DNA from: Lachnospiraceae bacterium | Lineage (GTDB): Bacteria; Bacillota; Clostridia; Lachnospirales; Lachnospiraceae | Assembly (NCBI GenBank): GCA_009911035.1 | Contig: QXWO01000012.1 | Span: 1-64,000 of the forward strand | DNA length: 64,000 nucleotides | Reading direction: 5' to 3' | Shown here: in pieces, positions 53,624 to 63,930 of the stretch | How the letters are laid out: each line of letters opens with the position of its first letter | How positions within the stretch are numbered: position 1 is the first letter of the stretch | Notes under the pieces: model-generated | Databases searched by the model: none | What the model saw: the letters and a program-made list of their open reading frames with translations, nothing else | What the model was told of the DNA's origin: nothing | Program-made: the position numbers and the translations under genes

Positions 53624-54385
53624 ATGAATGATGGAAATGTTGTTAGGGTTAAGAATTTAATTAAGGATTACGGTGCAAAAAATTTTAAGATGCGTGCGCT
53701 TAAAGGGATTGACCTGACGGTTTATTCCAATGATTTTATAGCCATTATGGGCCCATCCGGCTCCGGCAAGACTACGCTGCTGAATATTCTTTCCACCATA
53801 GATAAACCTACGCTGGGGGAGGTATTCTTAGGCGGCAGGGATATTGGGAAAGTCTCCAACAGGGAATTAGCGAAGATTCGCAGGGACAAAATCGGTTTTA
53901 TTTTTCAGGATTACAATCTGCTGGATACCATGACATTGCAGGATAATATTGCCCTTCCGCTGGCCCTGAACGGAGTTTCGGCCAAAGAGTGCATTCAGAG
54001 GGTAGAGGCGGTCAGCGGTATGTTTGGGCTGGGAGAGCACCTGAACAAATATCCCTATCAGCTTTCCGGGGGACAGAAGCAGAGGGGAGCGGCCTGCCGC
54101 GCACTGATTACCGGACCGGAGATTCTTTTCGCGGACGAGCCAACCGGGGCATTGGATTCCAAGGCAGGAAAGGATTTGCTGGAATGTCTTAAGAACATAA
54201 ACGAAAGCAGGAACACGGCCATACTTATGGTGACTCATGACCCTTTCTGTGCTTCCTATGCAAAGGATGTATATATCTTAAGTGACGGGATGATTAAATG
54301 TAAGATAAGCGCAGGCTATAGCCGGAAAGAATTTTATGACAGAATTATTGATATACAGACTTCCATGGGAGGTGACTTCTCATGA
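53624..54385 (+). CDS. BceA-like ABC transporter ATPase
   Basis: A 253-residue ATPase of the MacB/LolD/BceA group: Walker A GPSGSGKTT (about residue 45), the Q-loop in GFIFQDYNLLDTMT, signature LSGGQKQRGAACRA, Walker B ILFADEPTGALD and the VTHDP switch. It pairs with the FtsX-type permease that overlaps it. In known systems BceAB-type pairs protect against bacitracin or lantibiotics and signal to BceS. GGAGGA precedes ATG 53624. Confidence 0.9.
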   Translation: MNDGNVVRVKNLIKDYGAKNFKMRALKGIDLTVYSNDFIAIMGPSGSGKTTLLNILSTIDKPTLGEVFLGGRDIGKVSNRELAKIRRDKIGFIFQDYNLLDTMTLQDNIALPLALNGVSAKECIQRVEAVSGMFGLGEHLNKYPYQLSGGQKQRGAACRALITGPEILFADEPTGALDSKAGKDLLECLKNINESRNTAILMVTHDPFCASYAKDVYILSDGMIKCKISAGYSRKEFYDRIIDIQTSMGGDFS

Positions 54386-56295
54386 AAATGATGGAACTTG
54401 CATTCAAAAATTTTAAAAGTAATATGAAAAGTTATTTTTCCCTGATAATCTCGTTAGCTTTCACCATAATTGTAGTTTTCGATTTTCAAAATATTCTTTA
54501 TACGGATACATTTAAAATGCTTGGGGAAAAGAATACCAGGCAGATCCATACGGCAGTTTCGGCAATATCTTTTGTGCTGGTGTGCTTTATATTTTTCTTT
54601 ATCTGGTATTCTACCAACGTTTTTTTGAACCGGAGAAAAAAGGAGATTGGTATTTATATTTTTATGGGATTTCCGAATGAAAAAGTCGGCAGGCTTTATA
54701 TGATAGAAACTGTGCTGACGGGAGCATCAGCACTGGGGCTGGGGCTTGCGGCAGGAGTGCTCACCACCCATTTGTTCCAGATGATAACGCTGGCCTTATC
54801 CGATATTGCGGTTGACATTGATTTTCAGTTTACACTGCGCCCGGTGTTGAATACTGTGGGGATTTATCTTATCATCTATTTGATATTTACCTTGAAGGGC
54901 TATGTGAATATTACAGGAAGCAGTGTGCTGGGCATGATAACAGGGGCTAGGCAGAATGAATATGTCAGGCAGAATATTGTGCTGCTGGTATTCAAGACCC
55001 TGCTTGGCCTGGGAGTTCTCGGGACAGGATTTTACCTGGCAGTCAGAGAAGGAGAAGGCGGTGTGGAATCCCAGATTGGCATTGTGGCAGCAGTGGTTTT
55101 AGTGACAGTCGGAGTTTATATGGTGTTTGGCGGTGCGATTCCATTTATTTTCCAGAAAGCTGCAGGGAATAAGAGATTCCTTTACAACAAGCAAAGATGC
55201 CTTTGGATAAACAATATGATTTTCCGGATGAAGAAGAATTACCGTACCTATGCCATGGTATGTGTTCTTGCCCTTTGCTCGGTAACAGCTTTGGCAGCAG
55301 GCTTTGCCATGCGGGAACGGTATGACAACATCATGAAATTCAACAGCACATATACCGTTCAGGTGTTAAGCAGTCGGGGAGACTTGGATGCTGACTTAAA
55401 TCAAGTGATAAAACAGTATTCAGAAATTGATTACTGTTCGCAGATCCAGATTACCGGGCTGGAAGGTTCTTTGGTGAAAGCCAGTGAAAATGCAGGCAAA
55501 TATGCCTTTGTATCCTATTCGGAACTTAAGGATCTGGCAGCGGATATTGGAAAGGAATTTTCCCTGAAAGAGCCGGACGAAGGACAGATAGTGCGGGTAA
55601 CACATATGTACCTTTTTTCCCTGCTGACTGACAGGGAACACCGAAAGATGGAGATAGGCGGCAGGGATTATGAGCAGATAGAAGAAACCGACATCTCTTA
55701 TCTTGGATATCTGCAGGACCAGGTAAGCTTTTATATGGTAAACGACAGCGAATTTGCCGGTCTGCAGCTCCTGGGACAGAATCTTCATTGCTACAGCTAC
55801 CACATAGAAGACGCTACGGCTTACCAAAATATAAAAGAAGCGCTGAATGCCTATATGGAAAAGATTGAGACAGAGGGAGGTTACATTGGAATTGTTTCAA
55901 TTGATCCGGGCAGTAACCGGATTTATTGGGTGAAAGTGGTATTTTCCCTGTGCATTTTTGTATTTCTGGTCTTTATACTGGCAGCAGGAAGCATTATGTT
56001 TTTAAAATTGTTTAATGATTCTTTCGAAGAAAAAGAGCGTTATAGTGTCATGATAAAAATGGGGTTTGACCGGGAAATTCTTAGAAAATCCATTACCGCT
56101 GAACTTGGGGCGGCCTATGGAATTCCCTTTGTTGTTATGGGGATATCATCCTGTTTTTCTGTACATGCGCTGGGGATGATAATGAATACAAATTTGACAG
56201 CCATCCATGTGGGAAGTGCGCTGACCGTTCTGGCAGTATTTCTGGTATGCTACCTGGTGTCGGTTTCTTCTTACCAGAAGAATGTGGGAGTATAA
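54382..56295 (+). CDS. BceB-like FtsX-type permease
   Basis: A 637-residue membrane protein with about ten transmembrane segments: FtsX-type domains near residues 55-300 and 525-635, and a large extracellular domain of about 200 residues (about 320-510) between helices 7 and 8. That domain is the peptide-sensing part in BceB proteins. ATGA overlap with the ATPase gene. It likely removes a cell-wall-active peptide from its target and reports its work to the BceS-like kinase. Substrate unknown. Confidence 0.9.
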   Translation: MKMMELAFKNFKSNMKSYFSLIISLAFTIIVVFDFQNILYTDTFKMLGEKNTRQIHTAVSAISFVLVCFIFFFIWYSTNVFLNRRKKEIGIYIFMGFPNEKVGRLYMIETVLTGASALGLGLAAGVLTTHLFQMITLALSDIAVDIDFQFTLRPVLNTVGIYLIIYLIFTLKGYVNITGSSVLGMITGARQNEYVRQNIVLLVFKTLLGLGVLGTGFYLAVREGEGGVESQIGIVAAVVLVTVGVYMVFGGAIPFIFQKAAGNKRFLYNKQRCLWINNMIFRMKKNYRTYAMVCVLALCSVTALAAGFAMRERYDNIMKFNSTYTVQVLSSRGDLDADLNQVIKQYSEIDYCSQIQITGLEGSLVKASENAGKYAFVSYSELKDLAADIGKEFSLKEPDEGQIVRVTHMYLFSLLTDREHRKMEIGGRDYEQIEETDISYLGYLQDQVSFYMVNDSEFAGLQLLGQNLHCYSYHIEDATAYQNIKEALNAYMEKIETEGGYIGIVSIDPGSNRIYWVKVVFSLCIFVFLVFILAAGSIMFLKLFNDSFEEKERYSVMIKMGFDREILRKSITAELGAAYGIPFVVMGISSCFSVHALGMIMNTNLTAIHVGSALTVLAVFLVCYLVSVSSYQKNVGV

Positions 56296-56437
56296 CAGGG
56301 GCAGCTAACCGAAATGCAGATAGACATAAGAGGTAAACATCCTATAAACAGGCAGGATTGATAGACATTGATGTGAAAACAGATATACAATAAATAGAAA
56401 AACGGTTCAGATTAAAATGCTGGCGGAAGGAAAAAAT

Positions 56438-57307
56438 ATGCATTTTGTGCAGGCAAAAGGAATTTTATCAGCGAAAAACGGCATGAATCTGTACAGGGGA
56501 TGCACCCACGGCTGTATTTACTGCGACAGCCGGAGCAGGTGCTATCAGATCAATCATGTCTTTGAAGATATTGAAGTAAAGGAAAATGCACCGGAACTGC
56601 TGGAGAAGACGCTTCGCTCCAGACGTAAAAAATGTATGATTGGAACAGGGGCCATGTGCGATCCTTACATGCACTGCGAAGAACGCCTGGGGATGACCCG
56701 CAAGTGCCTGGAAATTATAGACAGGTATGGATTCGGCCTTGCCATCCAGACAAAATCGGACAGAATCTTAAGAGATTTGGATATTCTGAAAAGGATAAAC
56801 AGCCAGTCAAAATGTGTTGTGCAGATGACACTGACAACCTATGATGAGAATTTATGTAAAATACTGGAACCGGAAGTATGCACTACCCGGAAGCGGTTTG
56901 AAGCATTGCAGATTTTTAAGGAAAACGGGATCCCCACAGTGGTATGGCTCTCTCCGCTGCTTCCTTTTATTAATGATACAAAAGAAAATGTGGAGGGCAT
57001 ACTGGATTACTGTATCCGGGCGGATGTGAAGGGGATTCTCTGCTTCGGCATGGGTATGACTTTGCGGGAGGGAAACAGGGAGTACTTTTATGAGGCCCTG
57101 GATAAGCATTTCCCGGGACTGCGGGAAAGATACCAGCAAAACTACGGATGTGCGTATGAGGTTGGAAGCAGTAATAATGCTGAACTGATGAAACTTTTTT
57201 ACAGCGTGTGCAGGAAGCATGGGATTATAAGTAAAGTGGACGAAGTGTTTGCCTATCTCCATGAATTTCCGGAGAATAAAAACTACGAACAGCTTCGTCT
57301 GTTTTAG
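56438..57307 (+). CDS. Radical SAM protein (SPL-like family)
   Basis: A 289-residue radical SAM enzyme with the cluster motif C22-THG-C26-IY-C29, a GTGAMCDPY strand and IQTKSDRILRDLDIL, matching the small SPL-like or Rv2578c-type radical SAM group. The reaction is not known for this group. ATG 56438 follows GGAAGGA at six bases; an in-frame ATG at 56417 lacks one. It is convergent with an AraC gene. A partial family-B-like sequence (TTTTTAAGCACGCTCT) sits at the junction. Confidence 0.85.
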   Translation: MHFVQAKGILSAKNGMNLYRGCTHGCIYCDSRSRCYQINHVFEDIEVKENAPELLEKTLRSRRKKCMIGTGAMCDPYMHCEERLGMTRKCLEIIDRYGFGLAIQTKSDRILRDLDILKRINSQSKCVVQMTLTTYDENLCKILEPEVCTTRKRFEALQIFKENGIPTVVWLSPLLPFINDTKENVEGILDYCIRADVKGILCFGMGMTLREGNREYFYEALDKHFPGLRERYQQNYGCAYEVGSSNNAELMKLFYSVCRKHGIISKVDEVFAYLHEFPENKNYEQLRLF

Positions 57308-57315
57308 GGCAATTT

Positions 57316-58200
57316 TTAAGCACGCTCTATAACCGTATTGCCTAACTTTCTGTAATCCGACGGTGATACGCCGTATTTGGCAATGAATGAGCGGGTGAAA
57401 TAGGAATGGTTGGCAAATCCGGTGTTTTCGGCTATTTCTATTATCTTGCGGCTGCTTCCTGCAAGCTGGTCTGCGGCAAGCTCCAGCCGGAAGTCTTTCA
57501 GATATTGGGTAAAGGTCCGGCCGGTCAATTCCTTAAACAATTTCATAAAATGGCTTTCTGAAAAACCGCAGACAGCGGCGGCGTCTGCAACAGAAATGGG
57601 TTTGTCATAGCTGCCCTGTATATAAAGAAGCAGTTTTTTTAGCTTATCATAGGTGGACTGGAGGGACAGTTCCCCGTCACTTATCCGGGCGCTGTACAGA
57701 TAAAGATAATGCATGAGGACAAAAAGGTGTGATTTTATCATTAATTCGTACCCGGTGTAGCTCTTTTTTCTGTTGGCAATCAGGTCGCAAATGTAAGGCA
57801 GCATCAGCCGGTTAGGCTCGCTGCCGGCGGGAAAGTAAGGGGGAACGGTTCTGGTATGTTCGTAAAAAGGTCTGATATATTTCTCATAGCAGTTATCACT
57901 GCCATTTAACAGTGAAAAATGAAATAAAATATTGAAATACGTCATGGACTCGTTTCCAAGCTGCTTCATAGAATGCACGATCTGGGGAGGCAGAATAAGC
58001 AGGTCCCCGGTCTGCGCGGTATATTCGCTGGTCTGGATGGTAACGATACCCCTTCCTCCGGTTACATAGATGATTTCCATTTCGTCGTGCCAGTGGAGAG
58101 GGTAGGAGTGGAGATATTCGGGGATATTTCCGCAATAAACGGTGTAAGGAAAGGAAAGCTTTCCGTGGGTTTTGGTCTCATGCATGACAGAATGGTCCAT
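57316..58200 (-). CDS. AraC-family transcriptional regulator
   Basis: A 294-residue regulator: N-terminal cupin (YPLHWHDEMEIIYVTGG) and C-terminal double helix-turn-helix (ISVADAAAVCGFSESHFMKLFKEL, then TGFANHSYFTRSFIAKYGVSPSDY). Divergent from the GH13 gene, which it may control in response to maltodextrin-like sugars. Confidence 0.88.
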   Translation of the reverse strand: MDHSVMHETKTHGKLSFPYTVYCGNIPEYLHSYPLHWHDEMEIIYVTGGRGIVTIQTSEYTAQTGDLLILPPQIVHSMKQLGNESMTYFNILFHFSLLNGSDNCYEKYIRPFYEHTRTVPPYFPAGSEPNRLMLPYICDLIANRKKSYTGYELMIKSHLFVLMHYLYLYSARISDGELSLQSTYDKLKKLLLYIQGSYDKPISVADAAAVCGFSESHFMKLFKELTGRTFTQYLKDFRLELAADQLAGSSRKIIEIAENTGFANHSYFTRSFIAKYGVSPSDYRKLGNTVIERA

Positions 58201-58404
58201 CGTTCACCTCATTTTAATCCAAAGTATGTTTGAAACTGCCTTTTGCAGGATGTGAGCTTCCATTTACAAATAGATTTTCAACACCTTTTATATAATCAAT
58301 GTAATAGTTTTGTGTTAAAAATATCGGCATATTCTATAAGAATTATAAGAGATCAAATAGTATAATGCAAATATAAAATCTTTTATAATTATAGGAGGCT
58401 GGAT

Positions 58405-60183
58405 ATGAGACTGGAGAGTATCTTACATAGAAGTGCGTTTACAGACTGTTATGCGCTGGATCATGAGACTGTTGTACTTAATTTAAGGACGGGAAAGGAT
58501 GTAGAGGCTGTCAGTGTGATACATGAAGACCCTTATAGTTCCGGTCTTTCCATTGACAGTCCATGGAAGGGCATACCGGTCAAAATGAACAGGGAAAAGG
58601 AACTGGCGCGGGCTTACATATGGAGTGTCAGACTGAAACCGGAGTTTAAAAGGGAGCAGTATTATTTTGAGATTTCCGGCGGCGGTGAAAAGATATATAT
58701 GATGGAGGATGATTTTTATACAAAGGAGCAGTTAAAGACACCCGGAAGGATGAAGCAGTATTTCAAATTCCCGTGGCTGAACAGCGCCGACGTCTGCCAG
58801 CCTCCGGCGTGGGCGGCGGATACCATCTGGTACCAGATCATGCCCGACCGGTTCTGCAGGGGAGACGAAAGTCCTAAGAGCGTACAATTAAAAGACTGGA
58901 ATGACCGGAACAATATGTCCCACTCGGATTTTTACGGGGGAGATCTGCGGGGGATAATCAGCAGGCTGGAATACCTCAAGGAGTTGGGGATATCAGGGAT
59001 TTATCTTACCCCAGTCTTTGAATCCGGCAGCAACCATAAGTACAATACCTTTGATTACAAAAAGATTGACCCGGATTTTGGGAGCGGGGAGGATATGAGG
59101 GAACTGCTCCGCAAGGCCCACAGTCTGGGTATACGGGTCATGCTGGACGCTGTATTCAACCATTGCGGTGTAGAATTTCCCGCATGGAAAGATGTGCTGG
59201 AAAAAGGAGAAGATTCCCGGTATTTTGACTGGTTTTTTGTAAATGGCGAGCTGAAAGCAGGCGACTATTCCAAGACAAAAGACGGCAGATACTACAGTTT
59301 TGCTTTCGAGGCATATATGCCGAAACTCAATACCAATAACCCAGAGGTCATGGATTATTTTACAGAAATATGTAGATACTGGGTGGAAGAATGGGGCATC
59401 GACGGAATACGGTTCGATGTGGGGAATGAAATTTCCCACGCGTTTATAAAGAAGCTCCACCGGGAATTAAAAGCAGTCAACAAGGAGATTTTCCTGCTGG
59501 GGGAGATCTGGCATGATTCCGTCCAGTGGCTGCAGGGAGATGAATATGACTCTGTGATGAATTATCCCTTTTTGGAAAGTATGAATGAATTCTGGGTGGA
59601 GGATGAATTGGAGAAGGGCGGGAAAATGGATTCCACAGGGTTCATGTATGGCATGAACCGCTGCTACTGCCTGTACCCAGAGCAGGTAAACCAGGTGCTG
59701 TTTAATTTTCTGGATACCCACGACATTGAACGGGCTTACAGCAGGTGCCAGAATATTGACATTTTGCTGCAACAGCTTGTGATTCTCATGTCCATGCCCG
59801 GCTCCCCCTGTCTGTATTACGGAACTGAAATCGCAATGTCGGGTGCAGAGGGTGTTTATAACAGGAAGACCATGCCCTGGGATGAGATCGAGAGCAGAAG
59901 ATACAATCAGATTATTGGGGAAGTCAGGAAAATTATTGCTCTTAGAAATACTTATCCCCACATGAAAAGCAGCCAAATCCAGTGGAAGCATGAAGCAGAA
60001 AACCGCCGCTTGATTCACTATGTGAAATACTTGGAAGGCAGCAGCTTTGGGATAGAAGTATATTTGAACGGGGAAGCCGGAAAGGTTCCGGTTGAAAGCA
60101 GGGGGAACGTAATTTATTCCGGAAATTATGACAAAGGATACCTGCAGGCCAATGGAATCTTAATCAATAAAGTGACTTTGTAA
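58405..60183 (+). CDS. GH13 alpha-amylase family (neopullulanase/cyclomaltodextrinase-like)
   Basis: A 592-residue glycosidase. An N-terminal beta domain (about 1-120) precedes the catalytic barrel, with nucleophile D338 (IRFDV), acid/base E367 (LLGEIW) and third acid D440 (DTHDIER), and DAVFNHCG region I. A short C-terminal beta domain follows. The N-terminal domain and VYNRKTMPW match the GH13_20 neopullulanase or maltogenic amylase group, which cuts maltodextrins or cyclodextrins. No signal peptide, so cytoplasmic. AGGAGG precedes ATG 58405. Confidence 0.92.
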   Translation: MRLESILHRSAFTDCYALDHETVVLNLRTGKDVEAVSVIHEDPYSSGLSIDSPWKGIPVKMNREKELARAYIWSVRLKPEFKREQYYFEISGGGEKIYMMEDDFYTKEQLKTPGRMKQYFKFPWLNSADVCQPPAWAADTIWYQIMPDRFCRGDESPKSVQLKDWNDRNNMSHSDFYGGDLRGIISRLEYLKELGISGIYLTPVFESGSNHKYNTFDYKKIDPDFGSGEDMRELLRKAHSLGIRVMLDAVFNHCGVEFPAWKDVLEKGEDSRYFDWFFVNGELKAGDYSKTKDGRYYSFAFEAYMPKLNTNNPEVMDYFTEICRYWVEEWGIDGIRFDVGNEISHAFIKKLHRELKAVNKEIFLLGEIWHDSVQWLQGDEYDSVMNYPFLESMNEFWVEDELEKGGKMDSTGFMYGMNRCYCLYPEQVNQVLFNFLDTHDIERAYSRCQNIDILLQQLVILMSMPGSPCLYYGTEIAMSGAEGVYNRKTMPWDEIESRRYNQIIGEVRKIIALRNTYPHMKSSQIQWKHEAENRRLIHYVKYLEGSSFGIEVYLNGEAGKVPVESRGNVIYSGNYDKGYLQANGILINKVTL

Positions 60184-60219
60184 CAATAAGCTGGTTCGTG
60201 GAGTGTGGCAGCGTTTGTT
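60180..60219 (-). repeat. Dispersed intergenic repeat, family A (copy 4)
   Basis: On the minus strand it reads AACAAACGCTGCCACACTCC, then CACGAACCAGCTTATTGTTA, nearly identical to copy 1. It starts at the stop codon of the GH13 gene and lies before the kinase-like gene. Confidence 0.6.
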
Positions 60220-60242
60220 GGCATACGCAACAGAGGGCATAT

Positions 60243-60785
60243 ATGGAGAGTATGAGTGTAAACGGAAAAGAGTATGAAATCATCAAACTGCTTGGGCATG
60301 GAAAGGGAGGATATTCCTATCTGGCAGGGCGTCATGGGAAGGAGTATGTGCTCAAGCAGATTCATCACGAACCTTGTGATTATTACCAGTTTGGCAATAA
60401 AATCGAGGCTGAAAAATCCGCATATATAAAATTGTGCAAAACGGGAATACGAATGCCCCAAATGCTGGAAGCAGATGAGGAAAGAGAAAGGATTTTAAAA
60501 GAATATATTGAAGGACCTACTGTTTATGAGCTGGTGCTGGCAGGCAGGATGAAAGATAAGTACACTATACAGGCAAGGGAAATGAGCAGCAAAGTGTATG
60601 CGGCAGGGCTTAATATTGATTATTTTCCTACAAATTTCATTGTCAGAGATGAAAAGATTTATTACGTGGATTATGAGTGTAATGATTATATGGATAAATG
60701 GAATTTTGAGAATTGGGGAATAAAATACTGGTCGGGGACGGAGGAGTTTTGGGAGCATGTGAAAAAGCAAGCAGGGCAGAAGTGA
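60243..60785 (+). CDS. Small protein-kinase-like protein
   Basis: A 180-residue protein with a trimmed kinase fold: a glycine loop (LGHGKGGYSYL, residues 17-27), lysine K38 (YVLKQI), E55, a catalytic-loop-like D126-YFPTN-F, and D143 in VDYE replacing DFG. It resembles RIO/Bud32/APH-type small kinases. The catalytic loop lacks HRD. Whether it phosphorylates a protein or a small molecule is unknown. ATG 60243 follows AGAGGG. It stands alone beside a family-A repeat. Confidence 0.7.
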   Translation: MESMSVNGKEYEIIKLLGHGKGGYSYLAGRHGKEYVLKQIHHEPCDYYQFGNKIEAEKSAYIKLCKTGIRMPQMLEADEERERILKEYIEGPTVYELVLAGRMKDKYTIQAREMSSKVYAAGLNIDYFPTNFIVRDEKIYYVDYECNDYMDKWNFENWGIKYWSGTEEFWEHVKKQAGQK

Positions 60786-60897
60786 GCAGACAAGGAGCGT
60801 TTATGCTATTTGGCTATTAACATTATGAGAATAATGATTTAAAATAATGTAATGACAAGAAAGTTTTACCATGCAATTCAGGAATTGGGAGATGAAA

Positions 60898-63829
60898 ATG
60901 AATAAAACTTTTGCAAGCCAAATTGAACAAGGGATGGCAACGGCATTTATAAATGCTGCTAATACATCTAATCTAGCATACAGACCTCAATTTATTTCCA
61001 ACAATTATAAAGAAGGACGAAAAGTTTTAGCAACGGTTGAAGATGAACTTGCAGTATGTGATGAGTTTGCTATTAGTGTAGCTTTTATTACAATGAGTGG
61101 TATTACACCACTTTTACAGACGTTAAAAGAACTGGAAAGAAAAAATATTCATGGAAGAATTATGACTACCGATTATTTAATGTTTAGTCAGCCGGAAGCA
61201 TTGGATAAGCTTGCCGGGCTGAAAAACATTGAATTAAAAATGTATTGTTGTAAAGAAAACAGAGAAGACTTCCACACAAAAGGATATATTTTCAGGGAAA
61301 AGGAAACTTACCGCATTATTGTGGGAAGTTCCAATATGACTTTAAAGGCTTTAACAAAGAATAAAGAGTGGAATACCAGATTAGTTTCTACAAGTCAAGG
61401 TGAATATACACAGCAGATAATACATGAGTATAATGAGCTTTGGGGTGCCCAATATACGTTAGACTATGCTGAATTTATTGAAAACTACCGGACAAAGTAT
61501 TCGCTGGTTAAAAAGCAGAGAGAACAGGCAAAAAGGGCAGAAATTCCGGTTTTCGAGCAGTACTGTTTACAGCCAAATAAAATGCAGGTAGACTATTATC
61601 AATAGTTTGCAGAAGATGAAAAGTGAAGGGGCAAAGAAAGCACTTTTGATTTCAGCAACAGGAACTGGAAAAACATATGCCTCGGCCTTTGCGATAAGAG
61701 AGGAACAGCCTGATAAAATGCTTTTCATCGTACATAGAGAGCAGATTGCGAAACAGGCAATTGTAAGTTATAAAAAAGTATTTGGAAAAACAAAGAAATT
61801 CGGGCTTTTGTCAGGGAATTCTAAAGAAGTTGAGGCAGACTATTTGTTTTCAACGATGCAGATGATGGCTAAGCCGGAAATTTTGGAACATTTCAGCAAA
61901 GACGAATTCAGCACAATAGTTATTGATGAAGTGCACCGCGCTGGCGCAGAGAGCTATCAAAGAATATTGAATTACTTTATGCCTTCCTTCTGGCTTGGCA
62001 TGACAGCTAGCCCGGAGCGTACGGATGGTTTTGATATCTATTCGCTATTTGACCATAATATTGCATATGAAATCCGACTGCAGCAGGCATTAGAGGAAAA
62101 CCTGCTTTGCCCATTTCACTACTTTGGCATTACTGATTTAGAGATTGATGGAGAAGTTTTTGATGACAACAGCGGCATAAGGAATTTTACCAGGCTTGTT
62201 TCAGATGAACGCGCGGACTATGTATTAAAGCAGGCAGAGTATTATGGATATAGTGGCAAAAAAGTAAAGGGTTTGGTATTTTGCAACAGCAAGCAGGAAG
62301 GCATAGAGTTGGCTGCAAAATTTAATAAACGGGGATACCGCAGCACATTTTTATGCGGCGAGGATTCGCAGGCAGAGAGGGAAGCTTGTATAGAGAAAAT
62401 AAGCAGCGATTCGGCCGAAGATTATTTAGACTATATATTTACGATCGATATTTTTAACGAAGGCGTAGATATCCCTGCAATCAATCAAGTTATTATGCTG
62501 CGTCCTACCCAAAGTCCCATTGTGTTTGTCCAACAATTAGGAAGAGGATTACGAAAAGCGGAAAATAAAGAGTATGTGGTAATTCTTGATTTCATTGGAA
62601 ATTATATGAATAATTTTATGATTCCTATCGCTTTATCGGGGGATAAATCCTATAATAAAGACACGATTCGCCGATACGTGCGGGAAGGGGCAAAAATTAT
62701 ACCGGGAAGTTCTACGATTCATTTTGATGAAGTTTCCAAAAAGAGAATCTATCAGTCAATTGATACAGCTAACTTTAACGATATCCGTTTGATTAAAGCA
62801 GGTTATCAGGAATTGAAATATAAGTTAGGCAGAGTACCTAATCTGATGGATTTTGAAAAATATGGCTCTATTGATCCGGTTCGAATATTTGATAATAAAT
62901 CGTTAGGTTCTTATCACAAATTTTTGCAAAAATACGAAAAGGAATATACGGCAGAATTCAGCAGTAAGCAGGAAAATGTTCTTGAATATATTTCAAAAAA
63001 ATTTGCTTCTGGGAAAAGAGTGCATGAACTTTTGGCAATAAAGCGTTTGTTGAAATACCGTAAGGAATTGTGGAAGAATTTGAGAAAAGATTTAAAGGAA
63101 GATTATCACCTTGAGGTGACGGAAAAAACGGAAGTTAATGTTGTAAATATATTGACCAATGAGTTTACGACAGGCTCGGCAAAGGACACTTACGCAGATT
63201 GTGTATTTATAGAGCCGGAAGCAAATGATTATAAAATTTCTGAATCCTTTGAGCAAATGCTTCATAATGAACAGTTTTTAAATGCAGTCAATGAAATAAT
63301 AGAATTTGGCCTGTATAGGAATCAAAAAGATTATGGGAAGCCGTACAAAAATACTATGTTTCAACTATATGCAAAATATACATATGAAGATGTCTGCCGA
63401 TTACTGGAATGGGAAAAAGGAGAAGTAGCATTAAATATTGGTGGGTATAAGTATGATAAGAAAACAAAAACTTATCCGGTCTTTATTAATTATGATAAAA
63501 CAGAAAATATTGCGGACACAATTAAATATGAAGACAGGCTGGAAACACCAAGTTTATTAGTAGCAATATCTAAATCAGGGCGCAGTTTAGAGTCGGAAGA
63601 TGTGCGTACTGCACTGCATGCAAAAGAATTGGGTGTGGATATGGAATTATTTGTCCGTAAAAATAAAGATGATAAAATTTCAAAAGAATTTTATTATTTA
63701 GGAAAAATATATGCCACAGGTAAGGCACATGAATTTGTAATGCCAAATACAAATAAAAAGGCTGTTGAGATACAATATGTTTTAGAGACGCCGGTACGTG
63801 AAGATTTATATGATTACATAGTAAGCTGA
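60898..63829 (+). pseudogene. PLD-nuclease/SF2-helicase/DUF3427 gene split by a frameshift
   Basis: The N-terminal frame (60898-61605) is a phospholipase-D-like nuclease domain with H126-x-K128 and GSSN (143-146). The helicase frame (from about 61607 to 63829) has Walker A ATGTGKT, DEVH box IDEVHRAG, motif VI QQLGRGLR and a C-terminal DUF3427-like domain. Reading without the T at 61594 joins them smoothly (MQVDIINSLQKMKSEGAKK), as in intact PLD-helicase-DUF3427 proteins of about 980 residues. So a one-base insertion, or a sequencing error, breaks one gene. The domain set suggests nucleic-acid defence or repair. Confidence 0.8.
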
Positions 63830-63930
63830 CATTCGGCAGACGACAGGTGAATCCGGTGGCATCCTGCCTATCTGGTGGAAGGAAGACTTTAAAGGGATGA
63901 CAGATTGCTTTTAGCGGGAAAGGATAAATT

